A DNA stretch of 56,871 bases from Chloroflexota bacterium (GTDB lineage Bacteria > Chloroflexota > Anaerolineae > Aggregatilineales > Phototrophicaceae), in assembly GCA_026707225.1 (NCBI GenBank), contig JAPOXG010000036.1, positions 1 through 56,871 on the forward strand, given 5' to 3'. Below, in pieces: positions 8,242-16,498 of the stretch. Both the position numbers and the translations under genes were made by a program. The notes below the pieces were generated by a model. It worked only from the letters and a program-made list of their open reading frames with translations. It was not told where the DNA came from and made no database searches. Within the stretch, counting starts at the first letter, position 1; each line of letters begins with the position of its first letter.

Positions 8242-9576
8242 TCAGGGATTGTAGGTCTGAATGTTGTCCGCGTCCTCTCGCCGGCGCAGGCGCGCCATCC
8301 GCGGCGCGATGTTGGCGAAGATTTCATCTTTATCCAGCGTCAAATGCTCGCGCTCGCGCATGATGACTCGCCCATCGCAAATCACAGTCCGCACATCGCC
8401 CGCGCGGGCGTTGTAGACCAGGCTCGCCGTCACGCTGTTCAAGGGGAAATGATGCGCCCCGCTCAAGTCCACCAGGATGATATCGGCTAGTTTGCCCGCG
8501 GCCAAATCGCCCAGTTCGTCCGGCTGCCCGTAAACGCGCGCGCTCTCGACCGTGGCGATGGTCAGCGCCTGCGGAATGGTCAGCTTCGCCGCATCGCCCG
8601 TCAACTGCTTCTGCCCCAGCGCCGTCAAGCGCATCGCCTCCCACAAATCGAGCGTGTTGTTGCTGACCGCGCCATCGCTGCCCAAGCCGACCGCGATGCC
8701 CAGCGACCGCACTTCGACCAGGTTGTTCAAGCCCGTCGCCAGCTTGGCGTAAGTCTTCGGGCAATGCGCGATGCCAACCGGCGCTTCCAAGTCCGCCAGG
8801 ATTTCCAGATCACCAGGCGTCGCCCCTTTGACGTGCGCCAAGATGGTTGGCACGGCGAAGATCCCGCAATCCAAGGCAACTTCAATCGGCGTCTGCCCGC
8901 GTTTCCGCAAACTGGCTTGCGTCTGCGCGCGCGTCTCGGCGACGTGCATGTGAATGCCGCTGCCCAGCGACTCGGCCGTTTTCGCGGTCGCGCGCAGGAA
9001 ATCGTCATCACAGGTATAAGGCGCGTGCGGCGCCATGATCGCGCGAATCCGCCCGTTCGCCTGCCCATCCCAGCGCTTGACGAAGGCGGCCGTCTCCTCG
9101 ATCTGCCCCATGCCATTGGCGCTGAACATCGCCTGCCCCAACAGCGCCCGCGTTCCCGCTTTTTCGACCGCCCGCGCCGCGTACTCCATGTGCCAGTAAT
9201 GATCGGCGACCGCAGTGACGCCCGCCTCGATCATCTCCAGCAGACCCAGCTGCATGCCCCAAAAGACGTCTTCCGGCTCCAGGTTGGCTTCCAGCTTCCA
9301 GATATAATCGTTGAACCAGCTCGCGATATTGACGTCTTCGGCCAGTCCGCGCCAAAGCGCCATTGGCACATGCGCGTGGGTGTTGATGAAGCCAGGCATC
9401 GCCAGCTGACCATCCGCTTCTATCACAGACTTGGCTGCCGAGGGGTCGATCGTTCCGCTCGTTGTGATCGATTCGATGCGATTGCCCTTCACCGCTAGAT
9501 CTTGCTCGACGAGGACAGCGGCGCTCTCATCGCGCAATTGCAGGACGCTGGCGTTGCGAATCAGCAGGTCAACCAT
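8242..9576 (-). CDS. Amidohydrolase, MTA/SAH deaminase-like
   Basis: 444 aa cytosolic metal-dependent hydrolase of the MtaD/TrzN/AtzA type. Metal and substrate motifs: NTHAHVPM with H67 and H69, APHAPYTC with H184, HMHVAET with H211 and E214, and LGSDGAVSNN with the catalytic Asp. This order matches 5-methylthioadenosine/S-adenosylhomocysteine deaminases, but chlorohydrolases and other aminohydrolases share it. It is convergent with pdxA (10 nt apart) and lies 8 nt downstream of the membrane-protein gene on the same strand, so these two may be cotranscribed. Confidence 0.82.
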   Translation of the reverse strand: MVDLLIRNASVLQLRDESAAVLVEQDLAVKGNRIESITTSGTIDPSAAKSVIEADGQLAMPGFINTHAHVPMALWRGLAEDVNIASWFNDYIWKLEANLEPEDVFWGMQLGLLEMIEAGVTAVADHYWHMEYAARAVEKAGTRALLGQAMFSANGMGQIEETAAFVKRWDGQANGRIRAIMAPHAPYTCDDDFLRATAKTAESLGSGIHMHVAETRAQTQASLRKRGQTPIEVALDCGIFAVPTILAHVKGATPGDLEILADLEAPVGIAHCPKTYAKLATGLNNLVEVRSLGIAVGLGSDGAVSNNTLDLWEAMRLTALGQKQLTGDAAKLTIPQALTIATVESARVYGQPDELGDLAAGKLADIILVDLSGAHHFPLNSVTASLVYNARAGDVRTVICDGRVIMREREHLTLDKDEIFANIAPRMARLRRREDADNIQTYNP

Positions 9577-9584
9577 CTGAAGCC

Positions 9585-11372
9585 TTATCCCGCCCGCGGC
9601 TCCAGCGAGGTGAAGTACTCTCGCACCACATCGCGCAAGCCCAGCGGCACATAATCACTCTCCATCGCGCGATTGGCGGCATTCTGATACTCGCTGAAGA
9701 CGGTGTCATAGCTCACGCGCGATTCGCCGAAGGGATTATCATCAAACTCGCCTTCCGCCACGGTCGTGTCGCCGGGGTCCGTCCGCAGGCGAATTTCATT
9801 TTCGCCGCCGCCGCTGATGCCGCTGGGGCTGTAAATCGCCTCATATTCGATCTCGCCCTGGCCCGTGGGATTATTCTCGGTATCAGCGCCTTGATCGTCG
9901 CCCGCGCTGCCCGGCAGGCTTTCATTGCTCGGCGCCCCATCGCCCGCGCCCGCGCCCGCCGAGCGACTGTCTCTATTGTTGCCCTGGCTCTGTTCCGAAC
10001 CTGGGCGATTGCGGTCCGACTGTTGATTCCCCGGGTTTTCGCCCGGCCGCGCCTGCGCCGATTGCTGTTGCCCTTGCTGCCCGCCAGGCTGCTGACCCGG
10101 CCCGGGCTCCTGCTCGCCGTTCTGCGGGGCGCCCGGCTGCGGTTGGCCGTCCTGCGCCTGCTCCCGCGCGATCGCTTCGGCCGCCTCGTCCATCATCTCC
10201 GATTGCTCACCCAGCATCGCGCGCGCGTCCTGATTCTGCTCTTGCTGTTCCTGCGCGCCTTCAACCTGTTCGCGCAAGGCGTCCATGGCTTCCTGCAGGC
10301 TCTCCATATCGGCGTTCTCCAGCGCCTCCGCCAGCGTCCGCATCCGCTCCGCCAGCGCTTCGCTCATTTCCGCCATGTATTCGGCGGCCGCCTGCATCGC
10401 CTCAGCCGCAGCCTGCGATTCTTCGGCGCTCATTTGATCCGCCTCCTGCGCGAGCTGCTCCAGGGCGCTCAGCATTTCTCGCAAATTGGCTGCCGAGTCC
10501 TGCTCGCCCGCTTGCTCCAAAGCCTGGTTTTCTGTTTCCGAAGGCGCGATGAAATCTTCCAAGGCTTCAAGCGCCGCCTCCGTCGTGCTTTGATCGAGCT
10601 CAATCGTGTCTTCCAGCTTGTGCTCCAGCGCTTCCAGCTCCGCCTGAAGCTGGCTCATGGCGGCGAAGGCTTCTTCCTCGCTGATAGCTTCCTCTTCCAG
10701 CCTCTCCAACGCGATTTCCAGCGCCTCGAGCAATTCCTGCCGGTCGACATCGTCCAGGTCGGTGTCTTTGGCGACGGTCTCGATGATCTCGCTCAGGTCT
10801 TCCTTCGCCGCCTCAATAGCCGCCGACGGCGGGTCCGGCAAGAAATTTTCCCCAGCAATCGCGGGCAGCAGCGCCAGACCGACCATCGCGCCCAGCAGCA
10901 CAAGCAACATGGTTAGCTCTCGCGGCCGAAAGTCCATGCGGATGCGCTCGCTTGGGTCAATCGCGCGCGCCCGCGCCAGCGCATCGGCAATCTGCCGCGC
11001 CTCAATCTCGGGATGGGTCTTGATGCGACCGTGCATCAACTCGAAAGCGGTCGAGACGCGCTCGCGCAAGCCGAATTCAATATCGAAGTATCGCGCTTTC
11101 TCCAGCAGCGAACGCGGAAAAACCAACGTATACAAGATGTTGAGGATGCCGCCCAAGGCGCAATGCCCGCCCGCGATCAGCGCCAGGTGCTCGGCCGGCA
11201 GCCGAAAGCGCCAATAACCGACCACGCCAATAACCAGGCTCATCAACAGAGCCGCGATCAGCGAGCGCGGGACCGTCCGCGAAAGCAGCCGCCACTCGTA
11301 GCGCTGCTCCCAACGGTCGAGGATCAGCTCGAGTTCTGTCGCTTTTGCCTTGTGCGGTGAACCGTATTCCAT
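9585..11372 (-). CDS. Membrane protein with long acidic coiled-coil and Gln/Pro/Gly-rich region
   Basis: 595 aa from ATG 11372; an in-frame GTG at 11417 would add 15 residues and neither has a good ribosome site. Three hydrophobic spans lie in the first 190 residues (SLIAALLMSLVIGVVGYW, a Gly-rich second span, LLVLLGAMVGLALLPAIAG). A region of roughly 230 residues dominated by Glu, Ala and Leu heptads follows (predicted coiled coil), then a low-complexity Gln/Pro/Gly stretch and a short conserved-looking tail ending in EYFTSLEPRAG. The layout recalls DUF4175-type proteins and proteins of BatA-like/von Willebrand operons, but no such partners are adjacent. Function unknown. Confidence 0.7.
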   Translation of the reverse strand: MEYGSPHKAKATELELILDRWEQRYEWRLLSRTVPRSLIAALLMSLVIGVVGYWRFRLPAEHLALIAGGHCALGGILNILYTLVFPRSLLEKARYFDIEFGLRERVSTAFELMHGRIKTHPEIEARQIADALARARAIDPSERIRMDFRPRELTMLLVLLGAMVGLALLPAIAGENFLPDPPSAAIEAAKEDLSEIIETVAKDTDLDDVDRQELLEALEIALERLEEEAISEEEAFAAMSQLQAELEALEHKLEDTIELDQSTTEAALEALEDFIAPSETENQALEQAGEQDSAANLREMLSALEQLAQEADQMSAEESQAAAEAMQAAAEYMAEMSEALAERMRTLAEALENADMESLQEAMDALREQVEGAQEQQEQNQDARAMLGEQSEMMDEAAEAIAREQAQDGQPQPGAPQNGEQEPGPGQQPGGQQGQQQSAQARPGENPGNQQSDRNRPGSEQSQGNNRDSRSAGAGAGDGAPSNESLPGSAGDDQGADTENNPTGQGEIEYEAIYSPSGISGGGENEIRLRTDPGDTTVAEGEFDDNPFGESRVSYDTVFSEYQNAANRAMESDYVPLGLRDVVREYFTSLEPRAG

Positions 11373-11465
11373 AAACTGTCCGGCAGTGACCCATAAACAC
11401 GAATCCAAAGTGACCACGACTATACGTCGATTATGGTCTGTGTTTCAGGCTCTGAGTTTACATAG

Positions 11466-11804
11466 TTAATCTACACGAAAGACATATTCGAGGGCGTTTC
11501 TCATATCATCGGGAGTGCAGGCGCCATGGACAAACTTCAAATACCGCACCCATGTACCAATGTTGTGCTTCAAATGATAGCCTTTAATTATCCCTGCATG
11601 CTGGTTGACAATTCCAAACAACTTCGTGAAATCTTTGTCTTGCGTGCACAGTACTCGTCCTTGCGCGCTGGCTCGTAGAAGGTGATTCAAATCGCTGTCA
11701 TGCAGCGGCCCTCGAACGACGTCTATACCATGTGCCTCCAACTGCACCGCTAACTCAGGAGGCAGGTTTTCGTCGAGATAAAAGCGGATTTCCTGATGAG
11801 CCAT
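11466..11804 (-). CDS. DUF5615 PIN-like toxin, module A
   Basis: 112 aa. Small PIN-like nuclease fold: RFYLDENLPPEL at the N-terminus supplies the first acidic site and VLCTQDKDF the second, followed by HAGII and a C-terminal helix. This matches PF18480 (COG4634), the predicted RNase toxin that pairs with DUF433. ATG 11804 is preferred over an upstream start at 11843 because it starts at the MAHQEIRFY homology and gives exactly the same 50-nt overlap with its antitoxin gene as in modules B and C. Confidence 0.82.
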   Translation of the reverse strand: MAHQEIRFYLDENLPPELAVQLEAHGIDVVRGPLHDSDLNHLLRASAQGRVLCTQDKDFTKLFGIVNQHAGIIKGYHLKHNIGTWVRYLKFVHGACTPDDMRNALEYVFRVD

Positions 11805-12144
11805 ATTGAGCTTCGGCCAACTGCTCGTGGTTTGCGTCGTCAATCAGTATATCGGTATCAATATAGTCAGTATGTGACGCGTAGAAGTTCAACGCGTCAT
11901 TGACTTGCGCGAGATTAATCTCGTAGTAATTCGCAATATCCGGCGGCTTCATATCATGGAAGGTCTTCAACGCTACAATATCCGTCACTTTCAAGCCGGT
12001 ACCCTTGATACAAGGTTTGCCACTTCTAATCAATGGATGCGTCGTGATGCCCGGCGCCAGCGGGTGAAACTTGACGCCATCATATTCGTCCCGAGATACC
12101 GCAGCCTCTCGCTCGACAGTCTTAACAATTGTTTCTTCTGCCAT
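11755..12144 (-). CDS. DUF433 antitoxin, module A
   Basis: 129 aa. The DUF433 core (PF04255, COG2442) runs about 28-90: GITTHPLIRSGKPCIKGTGLKVTDIVALK, then a helix-turn-helix-like segment ending NLAQVNDALNFYASH. DUF433 proteins are predicted antitoxins and transcriptional autorepressors. The frame stays open upstream to 12192, but the conserved TATAAT (12191-12196) overlaps that position, so ATG 12144 is the start. It overlaps its toxin gene by 50 nt. It is the most diverged of the three copies. Confidence 0.82.
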   Translation of the reverse strand: MAEETIVKTVEREAAVSRDEYDGVKFHPLAPGITTHPLIRSGKPCIKGTGLKVTDIVALKTFHDMKPPDIANYYEINLAQVNDALNFYASHTDYIDTDILIDDANHEQLAEAQYGSSGNPLLSRRKPAS

Positions 12145-12190
12145 TACAACACCCTTTCGCCTGCAGCTGCGCACGATACGGCGCGTTTCC

Positions 12191-12196
12191 ATTATA
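12191..12196 (-). promoter_or_regulatory. TATAAT -10 box of DUF433/DUF5615 module A
   Basis: TATAAT on the minus strand, 47 nt before the DUF433 start. The same box lies at 45 nt in modules B and C, which supports a real promoter for each unit. No strong -35 is evident. Confidence 0.6.
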
Positions 12197-12234
12197 TGCC
12201 TGACAGCTGCTGGAATTCAACATCGCCAATCATC

Positions 12235-12309
12235 TCAGGCGCTCAACTGCGTAACAATCTCAGGTGAGAGATTCTCGTCGATATAGAATCGAATCCGGGT
12301 TTGTGCCAT
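12235..12309 (-). pseudogene. Truncated DUF5615 toxin, module B
   Basis: Reading from ATG 12309, 24 codons encode MAQTRIRFYIDENLSPEI and a few more residues, clearly the start of a DUF5615 toxin, then a stop at 12235-12237. The remaining three quarters of the gene is missing: promoter A (12191-12196) follows within 40 nt. The overlap with the antitoxin gene B is again 50 nt. This leaves module B as an orphan antitoxin. Confidence 0.85.
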
Positions 12310-12649
12310 AGTGCGCTTCTGCGAACTGTCTGCCATTTATGCTGGCAAGCTGGTTGCATACGTCAATGTACTGTTTGTGATCGGCATAGTAGTTCAGAGC
12401 GTCCTCGACCATAAACAGCTCAAGCCAAAGGTGATCAGCAATTTGCTGCGCGTCCATATCATGGAAGTTCCGCAGACCCGCGATAGTCGTCACCATAATG
12501 GTCGTGCCCTCGATGCAGGGCCGGCCGCTGCGAACCAAGGGATGCGTGGTGATGCCCTTCGCCAGCTTGTGAAACTTGACCCCGTCGATATCCGCGCGGA
12601 TATCGGGCTTCTGGCGTACTATTTCGCTTTCGACGCGCTTTTCTGCCAT
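12260..12649 (-). CDS. DUF433 antitoxin, module B (orphan)
   Basis: 129 aa with the DUF433 core GITTHPLVRSGRPCIEGTTI and the ELFMVEDALNYYADH helix. ATG 12649 follows a strong GGGGAGG ribosome site; the open frame extends to 12691, but that extension would run nearly up to the -10 box. Its cognate toxin is reduced to 24 codons, so it may persist as an orphan that binds neighbouring toxins or promoters. Sequence is closest to module C. Confidence 0.83.
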   Translation of the reverse strand: MAEKRVESEIVRQKPDIRADIDGVKFHKLAKGITTHPLVRSGRPCIEGTTIMVTTIAGLRNFHDMDAQQIADHLWLELFMVEDALNYYADHKQYIDVCNQLASINGRQFAEAHYGTNPDSILYRRESLT

Positions 12650-12693
12650 TGCACTGCCCTCCCCCTGGCGGGCGTGGCGCCCGACGCGCAATC

Positions 12694-12699
12694 ATTATA
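12694..12699 (-). promoter_or_regulatory. TATAAT -10 box of module B
   Basis: Minus-strand TATAAT 45 nt before the antitoxin ATG, within GGTTATAATGATTGCGCG, a block shared with module C. Confidence 0.6.
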
Positions 12700-12831
12700 A
12701 CCGGCGCTGTTTCCGCTCTTCGAAATCAGCGATCCGTTCAAGCTAGATATCTCTGGAACTGACTTGAAAGTCGCGCTTCACAATGCAATGCTCAACGAGT
12801 CGCTCTAACCACAATTGCCTGCTTAACTTGG

Positions 12832-13167
12832 TCACTCGACAGGAAAAAGATGCTCAACATTATTTCGCAAATCATCCGGCGCGCAGATGGCATGGACGAA
12901 CTTCAGAAAGTTTACCCAATCGCCAATGGTGTGACGCTTCAGACCTTTGATGATTCCGGCATGTTCTTCTCCCCTCGCGTGCAATCGAAGAAAGTCTCGG
13001 TCTCTCGTGCACAAAACACGCTCTAAGGCTTTGGCCCGTTTCAGATGGCAAATGTCGGCGACCTTGAGCGGTCCGCGTATGACGTCTACTCCGTGTTGCG
13101 CCAATTGCTTGGTAATTTCAGGTGACAGGTTTTCGTCGAGATAGAATCGAATCCGATCGGGTTCCAA
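12832..13167 (-). CDS. DUF5615 PIN-like toxin, module C
   Basis: 111 aa from TTG 13167. Same architecture as module A: RIRFYLDENLSPEI, then VLCTRDRDFLRL, HAGIIKGLKRH and a C-terminal helix ending EHLFPVE. TTG is preferred because it reproduces the 50-nt overlap with the antitoxin gene found in the other two modules; an ATG at 13194 would add nine unrelated residues. The acidic residues expected for a PIN-like nuclease are intact, so this toxin is probably functional. Confidence 0.8.
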   Translation of the reverse strand: MEPDRIRFYLDENLSPEITKQLAQHGVDVIRGPLKVADICHLKRAKALERVLCTRDRDFLRLHARGEEHAGIIKGLKRHTIGDWVNFLKFVHAICAPDDLRNNVEHLFPVE

Positions 13168-13507
13168 ATTTTGCTTCCGCCAATTGCATGTCATTTACGC
13201 CGTCTATCTCGAGATCGGTATCAATGTAGTTGGTATTCGCCGCGTAATAGGCCAGCGCGTCTTCCACCATACTGACGTCTAAAGCATAGTGGTCAGCGAT
13301 TGTTTCTGGTTCCATTTCGTGGTACTTGCGCACGGCAACGATGTCCGTAACCATAATGGTCGTGCCTTCGAGGCAGGGTCGCCCGCTGCGAACCAGCGGA
13401 TGGGTCGTGACACCCGGCGCCAGCTTGTGAAACTTGACCCCGTCGATTTCCTCGCGGATGTTCGGCTTCTGCCGCTCACTCTCTTTTTCGACGCGCTTCT
13501 CCGCCAT
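13118..13507 (-). CDS. DUF433 antitoxin, module C
   Basis: 129 aa with the DUF433 core GVTTHPLVRSGRPCLEGTTI and DVSMVEDALAYYAAN. ATG 13507 follows a GGGGGAGG-type ribosome site and sits 45 nt from the TATAAT. The first 50 codons are nearly the same as in module B (MAEKRVE, IDGVKFHKLA), showing recent duplication. It overlaps its toxin gene by 50 nt. Confidence 0.84.
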   Translation of the reverse strand: MAEKRVEKESERQKPNIREEIDGVKFHKLAPGVTTHPLVRSGRPCLEGTTIMVTDIVAVRKYHEMEPETIADHYALDVSMVEDALAYYAANTNYIDTDLEIDGVNDMQLAEAKFGTRSDSILSRRKPVT

Positions 13508-13551
13508 CGCATGGACCTCCCCCTGCCGGGCATCGCGCCCGCCGCGCAATC

Positions 13552-13557
13552 ATTATA
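13552..13557 (-). promoter_or_regulatory. TATAAT -10 box of module C
   Basis: Minus-strand TATAAT in the same GGTTATAATGATTGCGCG context as module B, 45 nt upstream of the antitoxin start. Confidence 0.6.
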
Positions 13558-13622
13558 ACCGACTCTTTCCCCAATTTAATGGCGCGTCTACAATCCAGAG
13601 CCGACCACATACGAGGAATCCC

Positions 13623-14567
13623 ATGCCGCAAACCTACCTCGTCACTGGCGCCGCCGGCTTCATCGGCTCGCATATCGCCGAGCGTCTGCTGCGCGAGGGG
13701 CAGCGCGTCCGCGTCATCGATAATCTCATCACTGGCAAACAAGCGCATCTGGACTTCCTCAAATCGCTCAATGGCGACCTGTCCATCACCATCGGCAGCA
13801 TCACCGAGCCGGAGACGCTGCGCCCGGTCTTGCAAAACGTCGATTTCGTGCTGCATCAGGCGGCGCTGCCATCGGTTCCGCGCAGCATCGCCGACCCGCT
13901 CGAAACCCACCGCCACTGCGCCACCGGTACGCTGAATCTGCTGATCGCCGCCCGCGACGCCGGCGTCAAGCGCCTGGTCTACGCCGCCTCGTCGTCAGCC
14001 TACGGTGATCAAGCGGGCGACGCCAAAGTTGAATCGATGAGTCCAGCGCCCATTTCACCCTACGGCGTCGCCAAGCTGATCGGCGAATACTACGCCGCCG
14101 CCTTCTGCCACAGCTACCGCCTGGAAACGGTCTCGCTGCGATATTTCAACGTCTTCGGTCCCCGGCAAGACCCAACCTCGACCTACGCCGCTGTCATCCC
14201 CAAATTCATCTCTGACATGCTGCGTGGCGAAAGACCGACGATCTTCGGCGACGGGACGCAAAGCCGCGACTTCACCTATATCGACAATGTCGCGCAGGGG
14301 AATCTGCTCGCTTGCACCGCGCCATACGCCGCCGGCGAGACCATCAATCTGGCCGGGGGCGGACGCATCCTCATCAACGACCTGGTCGCGCAATTGAACG
14401 CGATCCTGGAAACCGACCTGGCGCCAATCCACCAAGCTGAGCGGCCCGGCGATATCAAGCACTCCCGCGCCGACATCGCCAAAGCGCGTGAACTGCTCGG
14501 CTATGAACCCATCGTCAACTTTGAAGAAGGCCTTCGCCAAACCGTGGATTGGTATCGCGCGAGTTAA
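13623..14567 (+). CDS. NAD-dependent epimerase, UDP-glucose 4-epimerase-like extended SDR
   Basis: 314 aa. Interconverts nucleotide sugars, most likely UDP-hexose or UDP-N-acetylhexosamine C4 epimers, for surface polysaccharide. Rossmann motif GAAGFIG at 9-15, catalytic SSS at 123-125 and YGVAK with Y147 and K151. RYFNVFGPRQDP and DFTYIDNVAQG are typical of the WbpP/GalE branch. ATG 13623 is set by GAGGA at 13613-13617, 5 nt away; the frame is open upstream but runs antisense into module C. Substrate is not certain. Confidence 0.88.
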   Translation: MPQTYLVTGAAGFIGSHIAERLLREGQRVRVIDNLITGKQAHLDFLKSLNGDLSITIGSITEPETLRPVLQNVDFVLHQAALPSVPRSIADPLETHRHCATGTLNLLIAARDAGVKRLVYAASSSAYGDQAGDAKVESMSPAPISPYGVAKLIGEYYAAAFCHSYRLETVSLRYFNVFGPRQDPTSTYAAVIPKFISDMLRGERPTIFGDGTQSRDFTYIDNVAQGNLLACTAPYAAGETINLAGGGRILINDLVAQLNAILETDLAPIHQAERPGDIKHSRADIAKARELLGYEPIVNFEEGLRQTVDWYRAS

Positions 14568-14609
14568 ACGCCAAAATCATGTCCAGTGTTCGACTTAGCC
14601 ACCACAGAC

Positions 14610-14684
14610 GTGTCCGGGCGAGCCGGGGGCTCACCCCTGCATTCAGTATGGGCCGGCAGGCGACTCACAGAGTCGTCCCTACCA
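14610..14684. repeat. Degenerate pair of hairpin repeats
   Basis: CGGGCGAGCCGGGGGCTCACCC and AGGCGACTCACAGAGTCGTCC are two units of the dispersed hairpin family, both imperfect. They fill most of the 230-nt gap between the epimerase and rhodanese genes. Confidence 0.6.
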
Positions 14685-14736
14685 TTGGGATTGGCGGCGA
14701 CGACTAGATTGGCCGGCCCGCAAGAGTCAACCGCAT

Positions 14737-14765
14737 TTGGCAATCGAATGCGCCGTCGCTATAAT
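14737..14765 (+). promoter_or_regulatory. Sigma70 promoter of the rhodanese gene
   Basis: TTGGCA (14737-14742), 17-nt spacer, TATAAT (14760-14765). This places the transcript start near 14772, with GGAGAG shortly before the ATG at 14798. Confidence 0.7.
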
Positions 14766-14797
14766 GCTCGCGACTGTTACCCCGCGCGGAGAGCCGT

Positions 14798-15193
14798 ATG
14801 TACACCGACATAAGCAGCGAAGATTACCGCGATCAATTCACCAGCGGCGCGGGCGGCGATTATCAACTCATTGATGTGCGCGAAGAGGACGAACACGCCG
14901 AAGTCAATATCCCGGGCACGTTCAACATCCCGCTGAGCGAGTTCCCGGCCCGCTTCGACGAAATCAGCGAGGAGGCGCCGGTGATACTCGTTTGCAATAC
15001 CGGCGTCCGCTCGTCCGAGGCGGCGCTCTTCCTGCTAGGCATGGGTTACGATCAAGACCAGGTCTATAATCTCGAAGACGGCACCAAGGGCTGGATGAAA
15101 AAAGGTTATGCGGTTGACCGCCCGGGAACCCCTAGCCGCGAGACTGGCAAGAAAACCACCGATTGCGGAGGGATCGCCTCATTTCGCGCATGA
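14798..15193 (+). CDS. Single-domain rhodanese
   Basis: 131 aa. Cytosolic sulfurtransferase domain with the active-site loop CNTGVRS, nucleophile C66, and the CH2A-like LIDVREEDEHAEVNIPGTFNIP. The family moves sulfane sulfur from thiosulfate or persulfides to acceptors. The tail after residue 110 is polar. Its last 4 nt overlap the ATG of the methyltransferase gene downstream, so the two are probably cotranscribed although functionally unrelated. Confidence 0.9.
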   Translation: MYTDISSEDYRDQFTSGAGGDYQLIDVREEDEHAEVNIPGTFNIPLSEFPARFDEISEEAPVILVCNTGVRSSEAALFLLGMGYDQDQVYNLEDGTKGWMKKGYAVDRPGTPSRETGKKTTDCGGIASFRA

Positions 15194-16428
15194 AACCTAA
15201 CTTCCAAAACCAAACAGTTTGGACTGGCGATTGCCTCGACATCATGCGCGGTATGAACTCTGAGTGCGTCGACTTGATTTGTCTAGACCCTCCCTTCAAC
15301 TCCAACGCAAATTACGCCGCGCCAATAGGCTCGCAGGCGGCCGGCGCCGAATTCAAAGATACCTGGACGTTGTCGGATATAGATACCGAGTGGATAAATC
15401 TGATAGAGAGCAAGCACCGGGCGCTATACCGCGTCTTGCTCGCCGCCATGACCGATAGCGATAAATCCTACTTGGCGTACATGGCGGTCAGAATTCTGGA
15501 GATGCGCCGTATCCTCAAAGCAACGGGCAGCATATTCCTGCACTGCGATCCCACCATGAGCCATTATCTTAAGCTGGTCATGGATGCCATTTTCGGACGG
15601 AGCAGTTTTCGCAACGAAATAATCTGGCATTATTCGGGCTGGAATAAACGTCTGAGAGCTCACATTGAGCGGCGTCACGATGTCATCCTGTTTTACGCAA
15701 AAGCGGATGGCGCGGTATTTCATACGCCTGTGAGAGCCTGGAAAAGTAAAGCGGAATACGTCAAAGTCCGAAAGCAGAAAGTCCGTGTTGATGAGAGCGG
15801 GCGAGAATACGTATTATCCGATGGCGGCGGCGGGAAACGAGTTCGAAGGTATTTGGATGAGGCAGTGCGATATGGCGTTCCGCTAGACGACGTGTGGGAT
15901 ATTCCAAAACTTAATAATTCAGACAAAGAGCGCACCGGCTATCCCACCCAGAAACCGCTCGCCCTCTATCGCCGCCTGATCGCGACCGGCAGCAATGAAG
16001 GCGCCATGGCGCTCGATCCTTTCTGTGGCTGCGCCACGACGTGCATCGCCGCGCAGGATTTGGAACGGCAGTGGGCAGGCATTGACGTGGCGGGCAAAGC
16101 CATAGAACTCACCAAGATGCGCCTGCGCAACGAACTCGGGCTCTTCGCCGATCCAATCCACCGAACGGACATCCCCCAGCGGACGGACTTGGGCAAACTG
16201 CCGCGGCCCGCCAGCCACAAGAAAGCGCTCTACGGCGAGCAAGCGGGAAACTGTGAAGGCTGCGGCGAGCATTTCCAAATACAAAACCTCGAAGTCGACC
16301 ACATTGTCCCACGCTCAAAAGGCGGCACTGATCACATCGAGAATTTGCAACTATTGTGTGGTTCCTGCAATCGCATCAAAGGCAATCGAGGTATGGAATA
16401 CTTGCGAGTGAAACTTCAATTGCGATGA
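15190..16428 (+). CDS. Beta-class DNA methyltransferase with C-terminal HNH domain
   Basis: 412 aa. The methyltransferase part has motif IV DPPF at 33-36, the GYPTQKPLALYRRLI motif, and motif I DPFCGC from D276, the beta-class order, acting on N6-adenine or N4-cytosine. A C-terminal HNH zinc module follows: C355xxC358, catalytic DH at 370-371 in VDHIVPRSKGG, N385, and C390xxC393-N394. ATG 15190 matches the typical MKPNFxNQTVWTGDCLDIMRGM start of this family; a TTG at 15163 is less likely. No separate restriction gene is adjacent, so it is either an orphan methylase with a DNA-binding HNH or a single-chain modification/nicking enzyme. Confidence 0.88.
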   Translation: MKPNFQNQTVWTGDCLDIMRGMNSECVDLICLDPPFNSNANYAAPIGSQAAGAEFKDTWTLSDIDTEWINLIESKHRALYRVLLAAMTDSDKSYLAYMAVRILEMRRILKATGSIFLHCDPTMSHYLKLVMDAIFGRSSFRNEIIWHYSGWNKRLRAHIERRHDVILFYAKADGAVFHTPVRAWKSKAEYVKVRKQKVRVDESGREYVLSDGGGGKRVRRYLDEAVRYGVPLDDVWDIPKLNNSDKERTGYPTQKPLALYRRLIATGSNEGAMALDPFCGCATTCIAAQDLERQWAGIDVAGKAIELTKMRLRNELGLFADPIHRTDIPQRTDLGKLPRPASHKKALYGEQAGNCEGCGEHFQIQNLEVDHIVPRSKGGTDHIENLQLLCGSCNRIKGNRGMEYLRVKLQLR

Positions 16429-16498
16429 ACGCTCGAATACGGTTTCATAGAAAAACACAATTTGCTGAACCGAATTCAATCCAAGAGGAGTGATGGAA

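Noticed and set aside
14586..14813. 75-codon frame before rhodanese
   Set aside because: It runs through hairpin repeats and the rhodanese promoter.
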